From assembly GCA_964585545.1 (NCBI GenBank), contig CAZPDT010000006.1, forward strand, positions 62,001 through 126,000: a stretch of 64,000 nt of DNA. The letters are read 5' to 3'. A program made the position numbers and the translations under genes. The notes under the pieces were generated by a model. The model worked only from the letters and a program-made list of their open reading frames with translations, ran no database searches and was not told where the DNA came from. Shown here piece after piece: positions 42,355-51,810 of this stretch; position 1 is the first letter of the stretch, and each line of letters opens with the position of its first letter. The stretch is from Brumimicrobium sp964585545. GTDB lineage: Bacteria; Bacteroidota; Bacteroidia; Flavobacteriales_D; Crocinitomicaceae.

Positions 42355-44838
42355 ATGGCTAAAGGAAATACACTAAAAGAGAAAGGAAAATCTAAGAAAA
42401 AGAAAAGTTCTTCTAAAGAGAAGAAGGGGGTTTCGCTATCTTCGATCCGCTCAAAAATCGACCGCAGAAAAACCAAGTCGATAACTGGAGCAGTCTTTTT
42501 GCTTCTTTCGGTCTATTTGTTTTTTGCACTGACCTCTTATTTGTTTAGCTGGAAGGAAGATCAAGATTTAGTTGTTTCGCATTCTTTCTTTCAATTTATA
42601 TTTGGCGACAACCAAGTAGAGGTTCAAAATTGGTTGGGTAAATTTGGCGCATGGGTTTCTCATTTATTTATGTACCGCTGGTTTGGAATCATTTCGTATA
42701 TTTTTAGCTTTCTCTTATTTGTTACAGGAATTCGATTGTTACTCAATATAAGATGGGTTCCCTTGCGAAAAACTTATTTGGTCTCCTTTATCGCCATTGT
42801 TTGGTTTTCTGCTTTTTTAGGACTTGTTTCGCAAGATGTTAACTTTCTAGGAGGGACTTTTGGATATGCTTCTAAGCTTTGGCTCACATCAATTTTGGGC
42901 AGTTTTGGTGCTATCTTACTGATGTTGGTTCTATTATTTGTTGCGATTGTTGCTTTATTTAATCCTGATTTTAACGCCTTATTTCAAAAATATTTCAAAG
43001 CTAAAGAAATCGACAATAAAGATGGTGAAGAAGAAGATAAGGAAAGTGCCAATATCTTAGTGAATGAAACGGATGATGTTACTGAAAAGAATGACGAAGA
43101 CGCATCTAACCAAGAAGAATTTATTGAAGAAGATACTCCAGAAGAAACTGTTTCATTTCAGGATAATTATAAAGAAGAAAACATCACCTCCGCTACAGAC
43201 CTAGAAGTAGATTCTCCAGCAACGGATACTGCAACTGACGAGGACGATGACGATTTTTCTGTTGAAATAGCAAAAAAAGAGAAAGCATTATCCGATTCCG
43301 ATTTGAATAAAAAGTTAGAGGATTTTGGAGATTTTGACCCAAAGTTAGAACTTTCTAATTACCAACTTCCAACAATTGATTTACTCCAGAAATTTGAAAG
43401 TAATCATGGCGGTGTTACAAAAGAAGAACTAGAAAAAAACAAGAACAATATTGTACAAACACTTGCCAATTATAAAATTGACATTTCTAAGATTAAGGCT
43501 ACGATTGGACCTACAGTAACACTGTATGAGATTGTTCCTGCTCCAGGTGTCCGCATCTCAAAAATTAAAAATTTAGAAGACGATATCGCCTTGAGTTTAG
43601 CAGCACTAGGAATACGTATAATTGCACCTATTCCCGGTAAAGGAACTATTGGTATTGAGGTGCCGAATAGCAAGCCTGAAATTGTAAGTATGCGTTCTTT
43701 AATTGCCTCTGAAAAATACCAAAATTCAAAATATGAACTCCCCGTTGTATTGGGAAAAACCATTACCAACGAAACATTTGCCTTTGATTTGGTCAAAATG
43801 CCTCACTTATTGGTCGCTGGAGCCACTGGCCAAGGTAAGTCTGTGGGTTTAAATGCCATTTTAATTTCATTGTTGTATAAAAAACACCCTTCTCAGGTAA
43901 AGTTTGTATTGATTGATCCAAAAAAGGTTGAATTAACATTGTACAATAAAATTGAACGACATTTTCTGGCAAAACTCCCCAATGAAGAAGAAGCCATTAT
44001 CACCGATACTTCTAAAGTTGTAAATACATTAAATTCTTTGTGTATTGAGATGGACGAACGCTACGACTTATTAAAATTGGCACAAACCAGAAATATTAAA
44101 GAATACAACACGAAGTTTATTGCTCGAAAACTCAACCCTGAAAAAGGACATCGGTACATGCCCTATATCGTAGTATTAATAGATGAGTTTTCTGATTTAA
44201 TTATGACCGCAGGAAAAGAAGTAGAACATCCTATCGCGCGTTTAGCGCAACTTGCAAGAGCTATTGGAATCCATTTAATTGTTGCTACACAACGTCCTTC
44301 AGTAAATGTAATTACAGGAATGATCAAAGCCAACTTCCCTGCTCGTATTGCTTTTAGGGTGTTGTCAAAAGTAGATTCTCGAACCATACTCGACTCTTCT
44401 GGTGCGGATCAATTAATTGGAAAAGGAGACATGTTGATTTCTACAGGACAAGAAATTATCCGCTTGCAGTGTGGATTTGTAGACACACCCGAAGTAGAAG
44501 ATATTTGTGATTTTATTGGGAGTCAGAAAGGTTATTCAGGAGCACTGACCTTGCCTGAATACGAAGGGGAGTCGGCTGAAGGAAGTGGTGTAGACCCCGA
44601 TGATGAACTCGATAAGAAATTCGTCGATGCTGCCCATGTTCTCGTTATTCATCAACAAGGTTCTACCAGTTTAATTCAGCGCAAATTAAAGCTTGGTTAC
44701 AATCGTGCAGGAAGAATCATAGACCAATTAGAGGCACATGGAATTGTTGGTCCATTTCAAGGCAGTAAAGCACGGGATGTATTAATTCCTACCGAAGAAG
44801 CTTTGAGGGAGTATCTCGAAGCAAAAGGCATCTCTTAA
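42355..44838 (+). CDS. ftsK: DNA translocase FtsK/SpoIIIE
   Basis: An 827-residue membrane-anchored DNA pump. A very basic N-terminus (residues 1-40, Lys-rich) precedes four membrane segments (about 40-200). A long acidic linker follows (about 215-315), then the motor: ATGQGKSVGLN (Walker A), YIVVLIDEFSDLIMTAG (Walker B) and IAFRVLSKVDSRTILD. The winged-helix gamma domain is at the C-terminus (TSLIQRKLKLGYNRAGRIIDQLE). FtsK aligns the chromosome terminus at the division septum. The length is typical of Bacteroidota. Confidence 0.96.
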   Translation: MAKGNTLKEKGKSKKKKSSSKEKKGVSLSSIRSKIDRRKTKSITGAVFLLLSVYLFFALTSYLFSWKEDQDLVVSHSFFQFIFGDNQVEVQNWLGKFGAWVSHLFMYRWFGIISYIFSFLLFVTGIRLLLNIRWVPLRKTYLVSFIAIVWFSAFLGLVSQDVNFLGGTFGYASKLWLTSILGSFGAILLMLVLLFVAIVALFNPDFNALFQKYFKAKEIDNKDGEEEDKESANILVNETDDVTEKNDEDASNQEEFIEEDTPEETVSFQDNYKEENITSATDLEVDSPATDTATDEDDDDFSVEIAKKEKALSDSDLNKKLEDFGDFDPKLELSNYQLPTIDLLQKFESNHGGVTKEELEKNKNNIVQTLANYKIDISKIKATIGPTVTLYEIVPAPGVRISKIKNLEDDIALSLAALGIRIIAPIPGKGTIGIEVPNSKPEIVSMRSLIASEKYQNSKYELPVVLGKTITNETFAFDLVKMPHLLVAGATGQGKSVGLNAILISLLYKKHPSQVKFVLIDPKKVELTLYNKIERHFLAKLPNEEEAIITDTSKVVNTLNSLCIEMDERYDLLKLAQTRNIKEYNTKFIARKLNPEKGHRYMPYIVVLIDEFSDLIMTAGKEVEHPIARLAQLARAIGIHLIVATQRPSVNVITGMIKANFPARIAFRVLSKVDSRTILDSSGADQLIGKGDMLISTGQEIIRLQCGFVDTPEVEDICDFIGSQKGYSGALTLPEYEGESAEGSGVDPDDELDKKFVDAAHVLVIHQQGSTSLIQRKLKLGYNRAGRIIDQLEAHGIVGPFQGSKARDVLIPTEEALREYLEAKGIS

Positions 44839-44864
44839 AAATCGGGTGATTTTAATTTATTTAA

Positions 44865-44872
44865 TATATTTG
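44865..44872 (+). promoter_or_regulatory. -7 box of lolA
   Basis: TATATTTG (TANNTTTG) between ftsK and lolA, 70 nt before the chosen ATG at 44943. Confidence 0.45.
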
Positions 44873-44942
44873 CGAGGCGTTCAACAAACTAATAAATATA
44901 TTGGCACAGTTTCTGTGTACATGGTATAAAAAATTAAAGAAT

Positions 44943-45581
44943 ATGAAATATTTATTTATAGGAGTATTATTTATAACAAGCTCTTTATTTGCTCAATCAG
45001 ACAAAAAATCTACAACTATTCTCAATAAAGTGTCTTCACAAATGCGTGCTTTAAATTCATTTTATATTGAGTTTACGGTACACACTAAGAATTCAGCTAC
45101 TGGAGAGAACTCCAATCAAAAAGGTTCTGGGTATGTTAAAGACAATAAGTATTATGCTGCTTTGGGGAACAATACATTGATTTCAAATGGTTTTAAGAGT
45201 TGGACTGTTGTTAAAGATGAAAAAGTAACTTATCAAAACGACGTTGACCCTAGTGATAATGATGCAATTACACCAAAAAAGTTAATGACAATCTGGGAGA
45301 ATGGGTTCAAGAGTAAATACAACAAAGTAACAAAAATCAACGGCAAAAGCTACCATCAAATTGATTTATTTCCCACTGATCCGTCTAATGTAAATTACCA
45401 CACAGTTATATTGTTTATTGGTGTTGACAACAACCAATTGTACAAAGCAATAATGAAAACAAAGGACGGTGGAGTTGTTACTTATACAATTAATAAATTT
45501 GTGAAAAACAAACCCGTTACTGATACTCAGTTCGTTTATAATCCACAAGAATATCCTGGCTATAAACTGATAAGAGATTAA
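44943..45581 (+). CDS. lolA: Outer-membrane lipoprotein carrier protein LolA
   Basis: A 212-residue periplasmic protein with signal peptide MKYLFIGVLFITSSLFAQ. The mature part has the LolA fold: ILNKVSSQMRALNSFYIEFT, GSGYVKDNKYYA, a central VTYQNDVDPSDND loop, and a final beta-sheet. LolA ferries lipoproteins through the periplasm. It follows ftsK, a neighbour pair seen elsewhere in Bacteroidota. The start at 44943 gives a clean signal peptide; the longer frame from 44901 would put 14 extra residues before it. A strong terminator follows. Confidence 0.87.
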   Translation: MKYLFIGVLFITSSLFAQSDKKSTTILNKVSSQMRALNSFYIEFTVHTKNSATGENSNQKGSGYVKDNKYYAALGNNTLISNGFKSWTVVKDEKVTYQNDVDPSDNDAITPKKLMTIWENGFKSKYNKVTKINGKSYHQIDLFPTDPSNVNYHTVILFIGVDNNQLYKAIMKTKDGGVVTYTINKFVKNKPVTDTQFVYNPQEYPGYKLIRD

Positions 45582-45603
45582 AAAATATTAAACATTATTT
45601 GGG

Positions 45604-45643
45604 GTCTGTCTTGAAATTTAATTTTTAAGACAGACTTTTTTTT
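45604..45643 (+). terminator. Terminator after lolA
   Basis: GTCTGTCTT and AAGACAGAC form a perfect 9-bp stem around a 14-nt loop, followed by eight Ts. Confidence 0.88.
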
Positions 45644-45661
45644 GATGCACCCCATTTACCA

Positions 45662-46471
45662 TTACTTTACCACTTTCTTTCGGACTGTTCCTTTTGATGT
45701 TGATATTGAAAGAAAATAAACCCCAGATTGATAATCAATTGTTGATAGGGTTACTTTTGAGACTGCAACGGGATAGGACTGATTGAAGACAACTTGGCCT
45801 AAAGCGTCGTGTATTTGAACTTTTTTAATGGGTAAATTCCCAGTAGAAATTGACAAATGATTCGTTATTGGGTTGGGGTAAACCGTTGCATATATTTCCT
45901 CTTTTGTCAATGATAATGGATCTTGTTTTCTAACATTAATACTGTCCAAGAAAAGTTTAAAACCATTATAGGTTGTATTTACAAAGGCTATATAAATGTT
46001 CTCATTAACATATTTTTCTAGACTTTCTGTATATCCTGCCCAATAAGGTGTCTGATCGTTCACAATGGTTAAGGTATCTGAGAAATCTGCAATTGCATTT
46101 CCAGTAGTAGAAATCATAATCTTGTATGAATCGGGGAAAGATGGATCATAAGACATGCCTTTCCATGAAATGAAATTTCCAAATGTACCCATAGACAGTT
46201 GTGGTGTAATTAACCATCTGTCAGCACGGTTAACAGGAGAAAAATAGGAAGTACTTGACACCGTTCCATTCCCAGAGTTTAATGGATCTTCTTTATATAT
46301 CCAAGCTTCAGTGTATTCCTGAACAGCAGTATCTACAGTAAATCCATCGTTATCAATAATGGTCCATTGTGCAGGTAAAGTAGGATTATCAAAGTTCTCA
46401 TCTAATATAGTTATTTGTCCAAAAAGCGATGAACAATACAATAAAACAAAACCGAATAAAAATTTCTTCAT
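45662..46471 (-). CDS. Secreted choice-of-anchor J-type protein with T9SS sorting domain
   Basis: A 269-residue protein: signal peptide (about 1-18), then a jelly-roll domain (about 20-185) with ILDENFDNPTLPAQWTIIDN, WLITPQLSM, ISWKGMSYDPSFPDSYKIMIS and IYIAFVNTTYNGFKLFLDSI, the pattern called choice-of-anchor J or cleaved-adhesin. The T9SS type A CTD (about 197-269) has ATVYPNPITNHLSIS and ends SGVYFLSISTSKGTVRKKVVK. It is expected at the cell surface, perhaps as an adhesin. Convergent with lolA and separated from it by the terminator. Confidence 0.85.
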   Translation of the reverse strand: MKKFLFGFVLLYCSSLFGQITILDENFDNPTLPAQWTIIDNDGFTVDTAVQEYTEAWIYKEDPLNSGNGTVSSTSYFSPVNRADRWLITPQLSMGTFGNFISWKGMSYDPSFPDSYKIMISTTGNAIADFSDTLTIVNDQTPYWAGYTESLEKYVNENIYIAFVNTTYNGFKLFLDSINVRKQDPLSLTKEEIYATVYPNPITNHLSISTGNLPIKKVQIHDALGQVVFNQSYPVAVSKVTLSTIDYQSGVYFLSISTSKGTVRKKVVK

Positions 46472-46701
46472 TTATGATTATTTATAATGAAAGTCGAAGC
46501 TTTCTTTCGAGCAAAATTAAAAAATAAACCAATAATGAGGATAGGAATACACTTATATATTCACAAAAGAAGTAAAAAGACACAACCCGAATTCCAAGAC
46601 AGAAATCTTTTATAGCGAAAATAGCTAACTTTTACAATTAGCACACTTAACACCATACAGTGAACCTACCTTTCTGCAGTTAATAGTTCGGCTTAATCGC
46701 C

Positions 46702-46887
46702 TTAAAAATGATAAATCAGCAGTCCTAAAAACAGACAAGATACGCCGACCCTCCCCCAAAAACCAAATGTTTGCCAAAATGGTGACGTTTCGTTTTGGAG
46801 TTTTTTTAAAATCTTGGTAAAATCTTGATGTGACTTAATTTCTTTAGAAGTTATTTTCCATCGGTTATAATTTATTTTTGTTTTCAT
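46702..46887 (-). CDS. Small single-pass membrane protein following an ECF sigma gene
   Basis: A 61-residue protein with a basic N-terminus (MKTKINYNRWKITSKEIKSH), an amphipathic section (FTKILKKLQN) and one C-terminal membrane helix (VGVSCLFLGLLIYHF). Its start lies inside the last codons of the sigma gene (23-nt overlap), so it is translationally coupled to it. Topology and coupling suggest a role in holding the sigma factor at the membrane, but it is far smaller than known anti-sigma factors. Function unknown. Confidence 0.6.
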   Translation of the reverse strand: MKTKINYNRWKITSKEIKSHQDFTKILKKLQNETSPFWQTFGFWGRVGVSCLFLGLLIYHF

Positions 46888-47464
46888 AGGTATAAGTTTT
46901 ATTGAAAAGCTGTTTGAGTTTTTGCAATGCTCTAAAGGTTTTAACTTTTGCATTGTTTTCCTTTATGTTGAGTATTTGTCCAATTTCTCGATACGGTCTT
47001 TCTTCGAAATAGCGCATTTCAATCAATTGTAAATCACTTTCTTTCATCCTTCCTAAAGCCTTAAACAACAACTTTTTGTTGACTGAATTTGTTTCTTCCT
47101 TGAAGATTTCCAAAAATGTGCTCACTTGCACTCTATCAATGTTAATTGTTCGTCTTGCTTTGCGATCTCGATATGCCTGATTGAGTTCACTTTTAGCAAT
47201 TCGGTACAACCAAGACCCTAGAGGAACACCTTTGTATTCAAATTTTTTCAAGTTTTTCATCGCTTTCAAAAACACTTGAGATGTTACGTCATAAGCCAAA
47301 TTCTTATCATCCATACGCTGATAGACATATCTGAAAATTTGCTCATGGTATTTCTTGTACAATGGGGCGAAGCATTTTGGATCTTGTTTCGCCAAAGTAA
47401 TCCATTCTCTCTCTTCCAATAACATTTGGTTAGAATGGTGATAAATAGGGTTTATTTGTCGCAT
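46865..47464 (-). CDS. ECF-type RNA polymerase sigma factor (second)
   Basis: A 199-residue sigma factor with region 2 (FAPLYKKYHEQIFRYVYQRM and NLAYDVTSQVFLKAMKNLKKF) and region 4 (ALGRMKESDLQLIEMRYFEE, YREIGQILNIKENNAKVKTFRALQKLK). Short linker, as in the RpoE/SigK group. The start MRQINPIYHHSNQM at 47464 is preferred over the longer frame from 47539, whose extra residues look like non-coding AT-rich sequence. It is followed by, and overlaps, the small membrane protein gene. Confidence 0.85.
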   Translation of the reverse strand: MRQINPIYHHSNQMLLEEREWITLAKQDPKCFAPLYKKYHEQIFRYVYQRMDDKNLAYDVTSQVFLKAMKNLKKFEYKGVPLGSWLYRIAKSELNQAYRDRKARRTINIDRVQVSTFLEIFKEETNSVNKKLLFKALGRMKESDLQLIEMRYFEERPYREIGQILNIKENNAKVKTFRALQKLKQLFNKTYTYENKNKL

Positions 47465-47961
47465 GGGTTTAATTTTTTTTGGGTTTATGAAAATAAAATT
47501 TGCAACAGCAATTATAGTTAAACTGGATTTATAGTTCAATGGGTAACAAGAACTCTTCCAAAACCATTTTCACAATTATTAACGAAAATATAGAAAGTAT
47601 ATTGTACCAAAGAAGTAATCCTATCAAATTAGTAGGGTAATTGCTAAAGCATATAAGATTTAATTTTTAATCAAACATTCTGAATAGCAACCGCATAGAT
47701 AATTCAAAAGGGCTTTATAATTAATTTAAAAAGAATTTAATTATTTTTTTTATACAATTAATATTTATCCATTTGTCAGCTGATGCTTACCCTCTTCTAT
47801 AGAAAATGAAAAGAAAAAAAACAGCATAGAAAGTTCTTGATCTGTCTGGAGCAATCATAAAATAATCTATGAATACAACTAACAAATTCAACGTTACGTG
47901 GTAAATTTGCCATAGTGAAGTTAATAGATCAAGTTAAAGAATCATCTATTCCCTACAGCAA
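47465..47961. other. Intergenic region, nothing recognised
   Basis: 497 nt of AT-rich sequence between the sigma gene and a lipoprotein gene on the same strand. It should contain the sigma gene promoter, but I find no clear consensus, no RNA gene, no repeat copy and no coding frame. Confidence 0.45.
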
Positions 47962-49014
47962 TTAATTACAAGAAAATGAAGTTCCGTTATCCAAAGGAAT
48001 GTCACTACAGAATTTTAGTGCTGTAGTATAAGGGCCTTGGCACAATTCCTTAGTTGAATTTTGATTTAAAGCTCTAATATTAGGCGGGTTATAATCAACT
48101 TTCATTTGTTTTATAGACACACGTGAAGAGAAGATACCCAATGCTCCGTCTACGTTAGAATATGTTGGTTTATTTTGAGCCAATGAAGATGATGGTTTGT
48201 TGGTCAAGATATATGTATTCAAATCCTCAGAACCCGCTGTTAAGATAATTTCCAAAGATTTTAATGTTCGCTTTGTAACATCAGAGTCAGGATCAATTTT
48301 CTTACTTAAAAATTCATAAAATTGTTCTCCTGTTGCAGACACAGTAGCCTTTGAGGTGGAAATATCGGATCTGTTTATTGTCCCCAAGTTCCACATTAAA
48401 GATTTATCCTTTTGCCCTGACGCGGTGAATTCTCTATATTCTATTCTCAATTGCACTTTATAGAGTGCTGCATTGCCCAAGGAAAATGTAATTGGTGTAG
48501 ATTTATAACCGTTAACATTAACATTGTAGTCGGCAAAATTGAAAGAAAAATTAGGTTGCGGGTAGGTAATGTTCACATCCTTTACCAAATTGGTTTGGCC
48601 TGTAACATTAAATTTCCCATTATCGATATCAATATTTAATCGGTAAGGAACATTTTCATCTAAATCAGAGGCTACAAAATAATACAGTTTTTGTTCTGGA
48701 GCATAAAAAACACCATCCTTTTTATTGGTAATTATTGTATCTTTCAGAGTCCATGTTCTATTTTGTCCACCAACCTCTTTAACCGTGGCCACCACATTGT
48801 CGAAATAAGAAAGTGAAGGGTCTTTTGCATATTCAAAAGCGTCTCCTTCTTTCAAAAAAGTTTTATTCAACTTTAAAAAATGATAATTTTCTCCTTGATC
48901 AAGTAAAAAATGAACAACAGGCTTTTCTTCATACTCTCCATTTACGCTAAATTTGGTTTTGCAGCCAGCCAATAGCGCAATACATAATCCTAGAGTCAAT
49001 ATCTTTTTTATCAT
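47962..49014 (-). CDS. DUF4249-like lipoprotein
   Basis: A 350-residue lipoprotein: signal peptide with lipobox LLAGC (Cys about 18), then YEEKPVVHFLLDQGENYHFLKLNKTFL, which resembles the opening of DUF4249 proteins often encoded next to TonB-dependent receptors. The body is beta-rich, with YRLNIDIDNGKFNVTGQTNLV, and ends with two Cys (LCQGPYTTALKFC), possibly a disulfide. No receptor gene is adjacent here. Function unknown; the DUF4249 link is tentative. Confidence 0.65.
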   Translation of the reverse strand: MIKKILTLGLCIALLAGCKTKFSVNGEYEEKPVVHFLLDQGENYHFLKLNKTFLKEGDAFEYAKDPSLSYFDNVVATVKEVGGQNRTWTLKDTIITNKKDGVFYAPEQKLYYFVASDLDENVPYRLNIDIDNGKFNVTGQTNLVKDVNITYPQPNFSFNFADYNVNVNGYKSTPITFSLGNAALYKVQLRIEYREFTASGQKDKSLMWNLGTINRSDISTSKATVSATGEQFYEFLSKKIDPDSDVTKRTLKSLEIILTAGSEDLNTYILTNKPSSSLAQNKPTYSNVDGALGIFSSRVSIKQMKVDYNPPNIRALNQNSTKELCQGPYTTALKFCSDIPLDNGTSFSCN

Positions 49015-49108
49015 AAATTTTTCTTATTTAATAGGGTGTAAATTTATAAAAATATATCTTTCCTACACTTCTCTTTACTCATTAATTGACCCCTTTTAAA
49101 ATATGCTT

Positions 49109-50173
49109 TTATTTTACACGATTCATTCCCATGGCTTTTAACATCCATTTCGGCAATGATTTTTTCGGGTCTCTATTTTTCAAATTAATGTACCAGCCTA
49201 TTTTTTTCATTACAGGAACTTTATGTGTTTCTACAAATTCCAGTAAGGTGCCGTCGGGGTCTTCGATATAAGAAAAGCGTCCTCCTGCCTCCCCCATATC
49301 AAATGTTTCTCCGCTATCAACAGTAAAAGGGAATCCTGCTTCTTCACATTCTTTCTTCAATTGGGTCATATTTCTAATGTCGAAACAAAGGTGAATGAAC
49401 CCCCAATCTCCCCAAAAACGGTCTTTAAATATGGGTTGACAATCTGTGCGTTCAATCGCTTGCACCAGTTCTATTTTTGTTGGTCCCAATAATGGAGCAA
49501 AAGGGCCTTTTCTTACTTCAGGGTGCGACAACAATACACGACGTACTTTTCTATCTCCCATAGGCAACTCAGAAAAACAATCAAAGACTTCAGTTTCATC
49601 GTATTCTACAACAGAATATCCAAGTATATTCGCATAGAGTTCCATTGATTTTTCAATATTACTTACGCCAATCATTGCACCTGCAACACCACCAGTTTTT
49701 CCATCAAATTTTGTTTTTTGAAAAACGGTTAACTCTTGCACCACATTAAAAACATTGCCATTAGGATCTTCGACAAAAAAGTGATATTCTCCATTTGGGG
49801 CGGTTTTAATGCGACCGAGAAGTTTGGCTCCATTATCTTTCATATAATTGAAAGATGCTTGAACATCTCGTGATTTAATACGACATATATACAAGCCATA
49901 ATCTCCTAGTTGAACATTAAACTTTGGTTTTTCGGTATTTCTACTGGTGAATTGCCAAATTTCAAAACCTCCACCTCCTTCCATAGACATAGCCAATGTA
50001 GCTGTTCGGGCGTGCACCTTCCCACCAGTATATTTTGTCATCAAAGGCGCTTCTGCAGCTTCTTCAAATATTTTAACATCTACACCAAAGAACTTACGGT
50101 ACCATTTCCAAATCTCTTCTACATTAGGAACTCCTATTCCCATTTGTTGAATACCACAGATAATTTTTCCCAT
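49109..50173 (-). CDS. VOC family protein with two glyoxalase-like modules
   Basis: A 354-residue cytosolic protein with two vicinal-oxygen-chelate domains. The first (about 5-150) opens IQQMGIGVPNVEEIWKWYRKFFG and closes FFVEDPNGNVFNVVQE; the second (about 165-320) opens GAMIGVSNIEKSMELYANILGYS and closes YIEDPDGTLLEFVE. Likely metal ligands are a His and Glu set in each half (FIHLCFD and LLEFVE in the second). The layout resembles extradiol dioxygenases or 4-hydroxyphenylpyruvate dioxygenase relatives, but no specific substrate can be read. A TAAATTTG -7 box is just upstream. Confidence 0.8.
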   Translation of the reverse strand: MGKIICGIQQMGIGVPNVEEIWKWYRKFFGVDVKIFEEAAEAPLMTKYTGGKVHARTATLAMSMEGGGGFEIWQFTSRNTEKPKFNVQLGDYGLYICRIKSRDVQASFNYMKDNGAKLLGRIKTAPNGEYHFFVEDPNGNVFNVVQELTVFQKTKFDGKTGGVAGAMIGVSNIEKSMELYANILGYSVVEYDETEVFDCFSELPMGDRKVRRVLLSHPEVRKGPFAPLLGPTKIELVQAIERTDCQPIFKDRFWGDWGFIHLCFDIRNMTQLKKECEEAGFPFTVDSGETFDMGEAGGRFSYIEDPDGTLLEFVETHKVPVMKKIGWYINLKNRDPKKSLPKWMLKAMGMNRVK

Positions 50174-50198
50174 TTTAAATTGTATTAATTAAAAGAGA

Positions 50199-50206
50199 CA
50201 AATTTA
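50199..50206 (-). promoter_or_regulatory. -7 box of the VOC protein gene
   Basis: TAAATTTG on the minus strand (TANNTTTG), 25 nt before the start codon. Confidence 0.4.
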
Positions 50207-50429
50207 ATATTCTTTCTTATAGTAAAGGAATAGTAGACCAACAAACCAGAAACAATTCATAAATTTGAATGGTTAATGTGAAATACAACCCGCATTATTC
50301 ATGAGGTTATTGCTTCTAACATCCAATCTATAAGCTGAAAATATTTAAAGTGAGTATTCTATGTTACAAAGAACTCTTGTCATGTAATGTGGAATAAGTT
50401 GCATTCAGACCTATAAAGGTAAAGCCAAC

Positions 50430-50464
50430 AGAAAAGCCCCATGGAAGTATCCTGAGGCTTCTCT
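50430..50464 (-). terminator. Possible terminator after the sigma-linked membrane protein gene
   Basis: On the minus strand AGAGAAGCC and GGGCTTTTCT form an imperfect stem with an inner AGGA/TCC pair, ending in TTTTCT. It lies 30 nt after the stop at 50494. Confidence 0.45.
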
Positions 50465-50493
50465 GGCGTTGTTCAAGTAATATCTAGTAGCAA

Positions 50494-51810
50494 TTAGTCG
50501 TGCACTATGGTACCTGAATATATGGGACGTTCATTTTGAACAGGATTAAAGATTTGCACCTTCCAGACGAACGTTTTATTTCTTGTCGTCATCTCTCCTG
50601 TTCTTTGATCCGTTCCATCCCAAGAATCTTTAGCATCTTTGGTTGTAAATACAACTCCATTATCTGTTGGATCAATAATTGTCAATTGGAACTTCACATC
50701 CCTTTGGGTCAATGAATAAGGCATAAAGGTTCGATTCCTTGGGTCTGAACCATTTGGTCTAAAAGCATCTACAGCCATTAAATTGTAGTTGTTTCTTATA
50801 TTAACTTCCTTCTTCATGGTGTTATTACATCCATTTTTGTCAATTACTTTTAACGCTATTTTATGATCTCCCTTCTTGAAGAAATTGTGAAGCGTTTTTG
50901 CTCCTTTTTTCTCAATCTTCTCATCGAATGTCCATACATAAGAAGCATATTCACCGTAAGCTTCACAAATCACTACGGGCAGTCCTTTTTCATAAACATT
51001 GGCCTCATAGGTGAAATTTACAGATGGTAAGCGGTAAACATTAATTTCTTTTGTTGCTATGCGTTTATTGTCATTATTAACAAAATAGATTTTTGTTGAT
51101 GTTTTTGGCTTAAACACATAGGACTTGTCTGGATCCAGTACCATAAGCTGTCCATCTTCCTTTTGGAACTTCACCAATTCTGACTTGCTGGGGTTGCTAA
51201 TCACCACATTTTCTCCCTCACAAATGTTCAATGCTGAGATACGACCTGCAATAAATTTGGCAGATTGAGGTGCTCCATGAAAAGGCGTTACCCCATCATT
51301 TGTATTCTGATTCTCATTGTTTGCATTTGGAGTAATTGCATCTTGGTCTTGAAAGACAACTTCCTGATCATCATGCGAAGATTCTGAATGAGTCACCACT
51401 TGATTGTTGAATTGATTTTCTGGTGTTGAACCTAAAGGTTCTATTTCATTTCCATTTGTCTCTGTCAATCCATTTTCTCCTTCATTTTGAGCATTTACTC
51501 CTTTATCTGTATGATTTTCTGAAGTCTGTACATCATTATTTCCAATGGTTGGGTTGTCATTTATTTCTGACGCTGTTTGGTTTAAGGCAGTTTGTGTGTT
51601 TTTATTTTGGTTTAAATAAAAGCCACCAACGACAAGTGCTGCTGTAAAAACAGAAGCTACTGTCCATTTCAGAATATTTGACGAGCCCGTTCCAGTAGAA
51701 GTTGAGCGTGCATCAAGTTGTGCATTCACTCCTTCCCATGCTTTGGGATCGTATGGCACCTCATAGTCTTTCAGACTTTCTTTAAAGGCGTTTTCTAAAT
51801 TATTTTTCAT
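50494..51810 (-). CDS. ECF sigma-linked membrane protein with gliding/T9SS type B-like C-terminal domain
   Basis: A 438-residue protein. The cytosolic N-terminus (1-47) has PYDPKAWEGVNAQLDA; one membrane helix follows (about 48-65). A long Asn/Gln/Glu-rich periplasmic linker (66-180) leads to Ig/PKD-like sequence (about 190-345; YVWTFDEKIEKKGAKTLHNFFKKGDHKIALKVID). The last 90 residues (FRPNGSDPRNRTFMPYSLTQ to TFVWKVQIFNP) resemble the gliding-motility/CHU_C C-terminal domain. It overlaps the sigma gene by 4 nt. An N-terminal anti-sigma-like role with a periplasmic sensor is inferred from topology. Proteins of this plan are usually labelled hypothetical. Confidence 0.72.
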   Translation of the reverse strand: MKNNLENAFKESLKDYEVPYDPKAWEGVNAQLDARSTSTGTGSSNILKWTVASVFTAALVVGGFYLNQNKNTQTALNQTASEINDNPTIGNNDVQTSENHTDKGVNAQNEGENGLTETNGNEIEPLGSTPENQFNNQVVTHSESSHDDQEVVFQDQDAITPNANNENQNTNDGVTPFHGAPQSAKFIAGRISALNICEGENVVISNPSKSELVKFQKEDGQLMVLDPDKSYVFKPKTSTKIYFVNNDNKRIATKEINVYRLPSVNFTYEANVYEKGLPVVICEAYGEYASYVWTFDEKIEKKGAKTLHNFFKKGDHKIALKVIDKNGCNNTMKKEVNIRNNYNLMAVDAFRPNGSDPRNRTFMPYSLTQRDVKFQLTIIDPTDNGVVFTTKDAKDSWDGTDQRTGEMTTRNKTFVWKVQIFNPVQNERPIYSGTIVHD

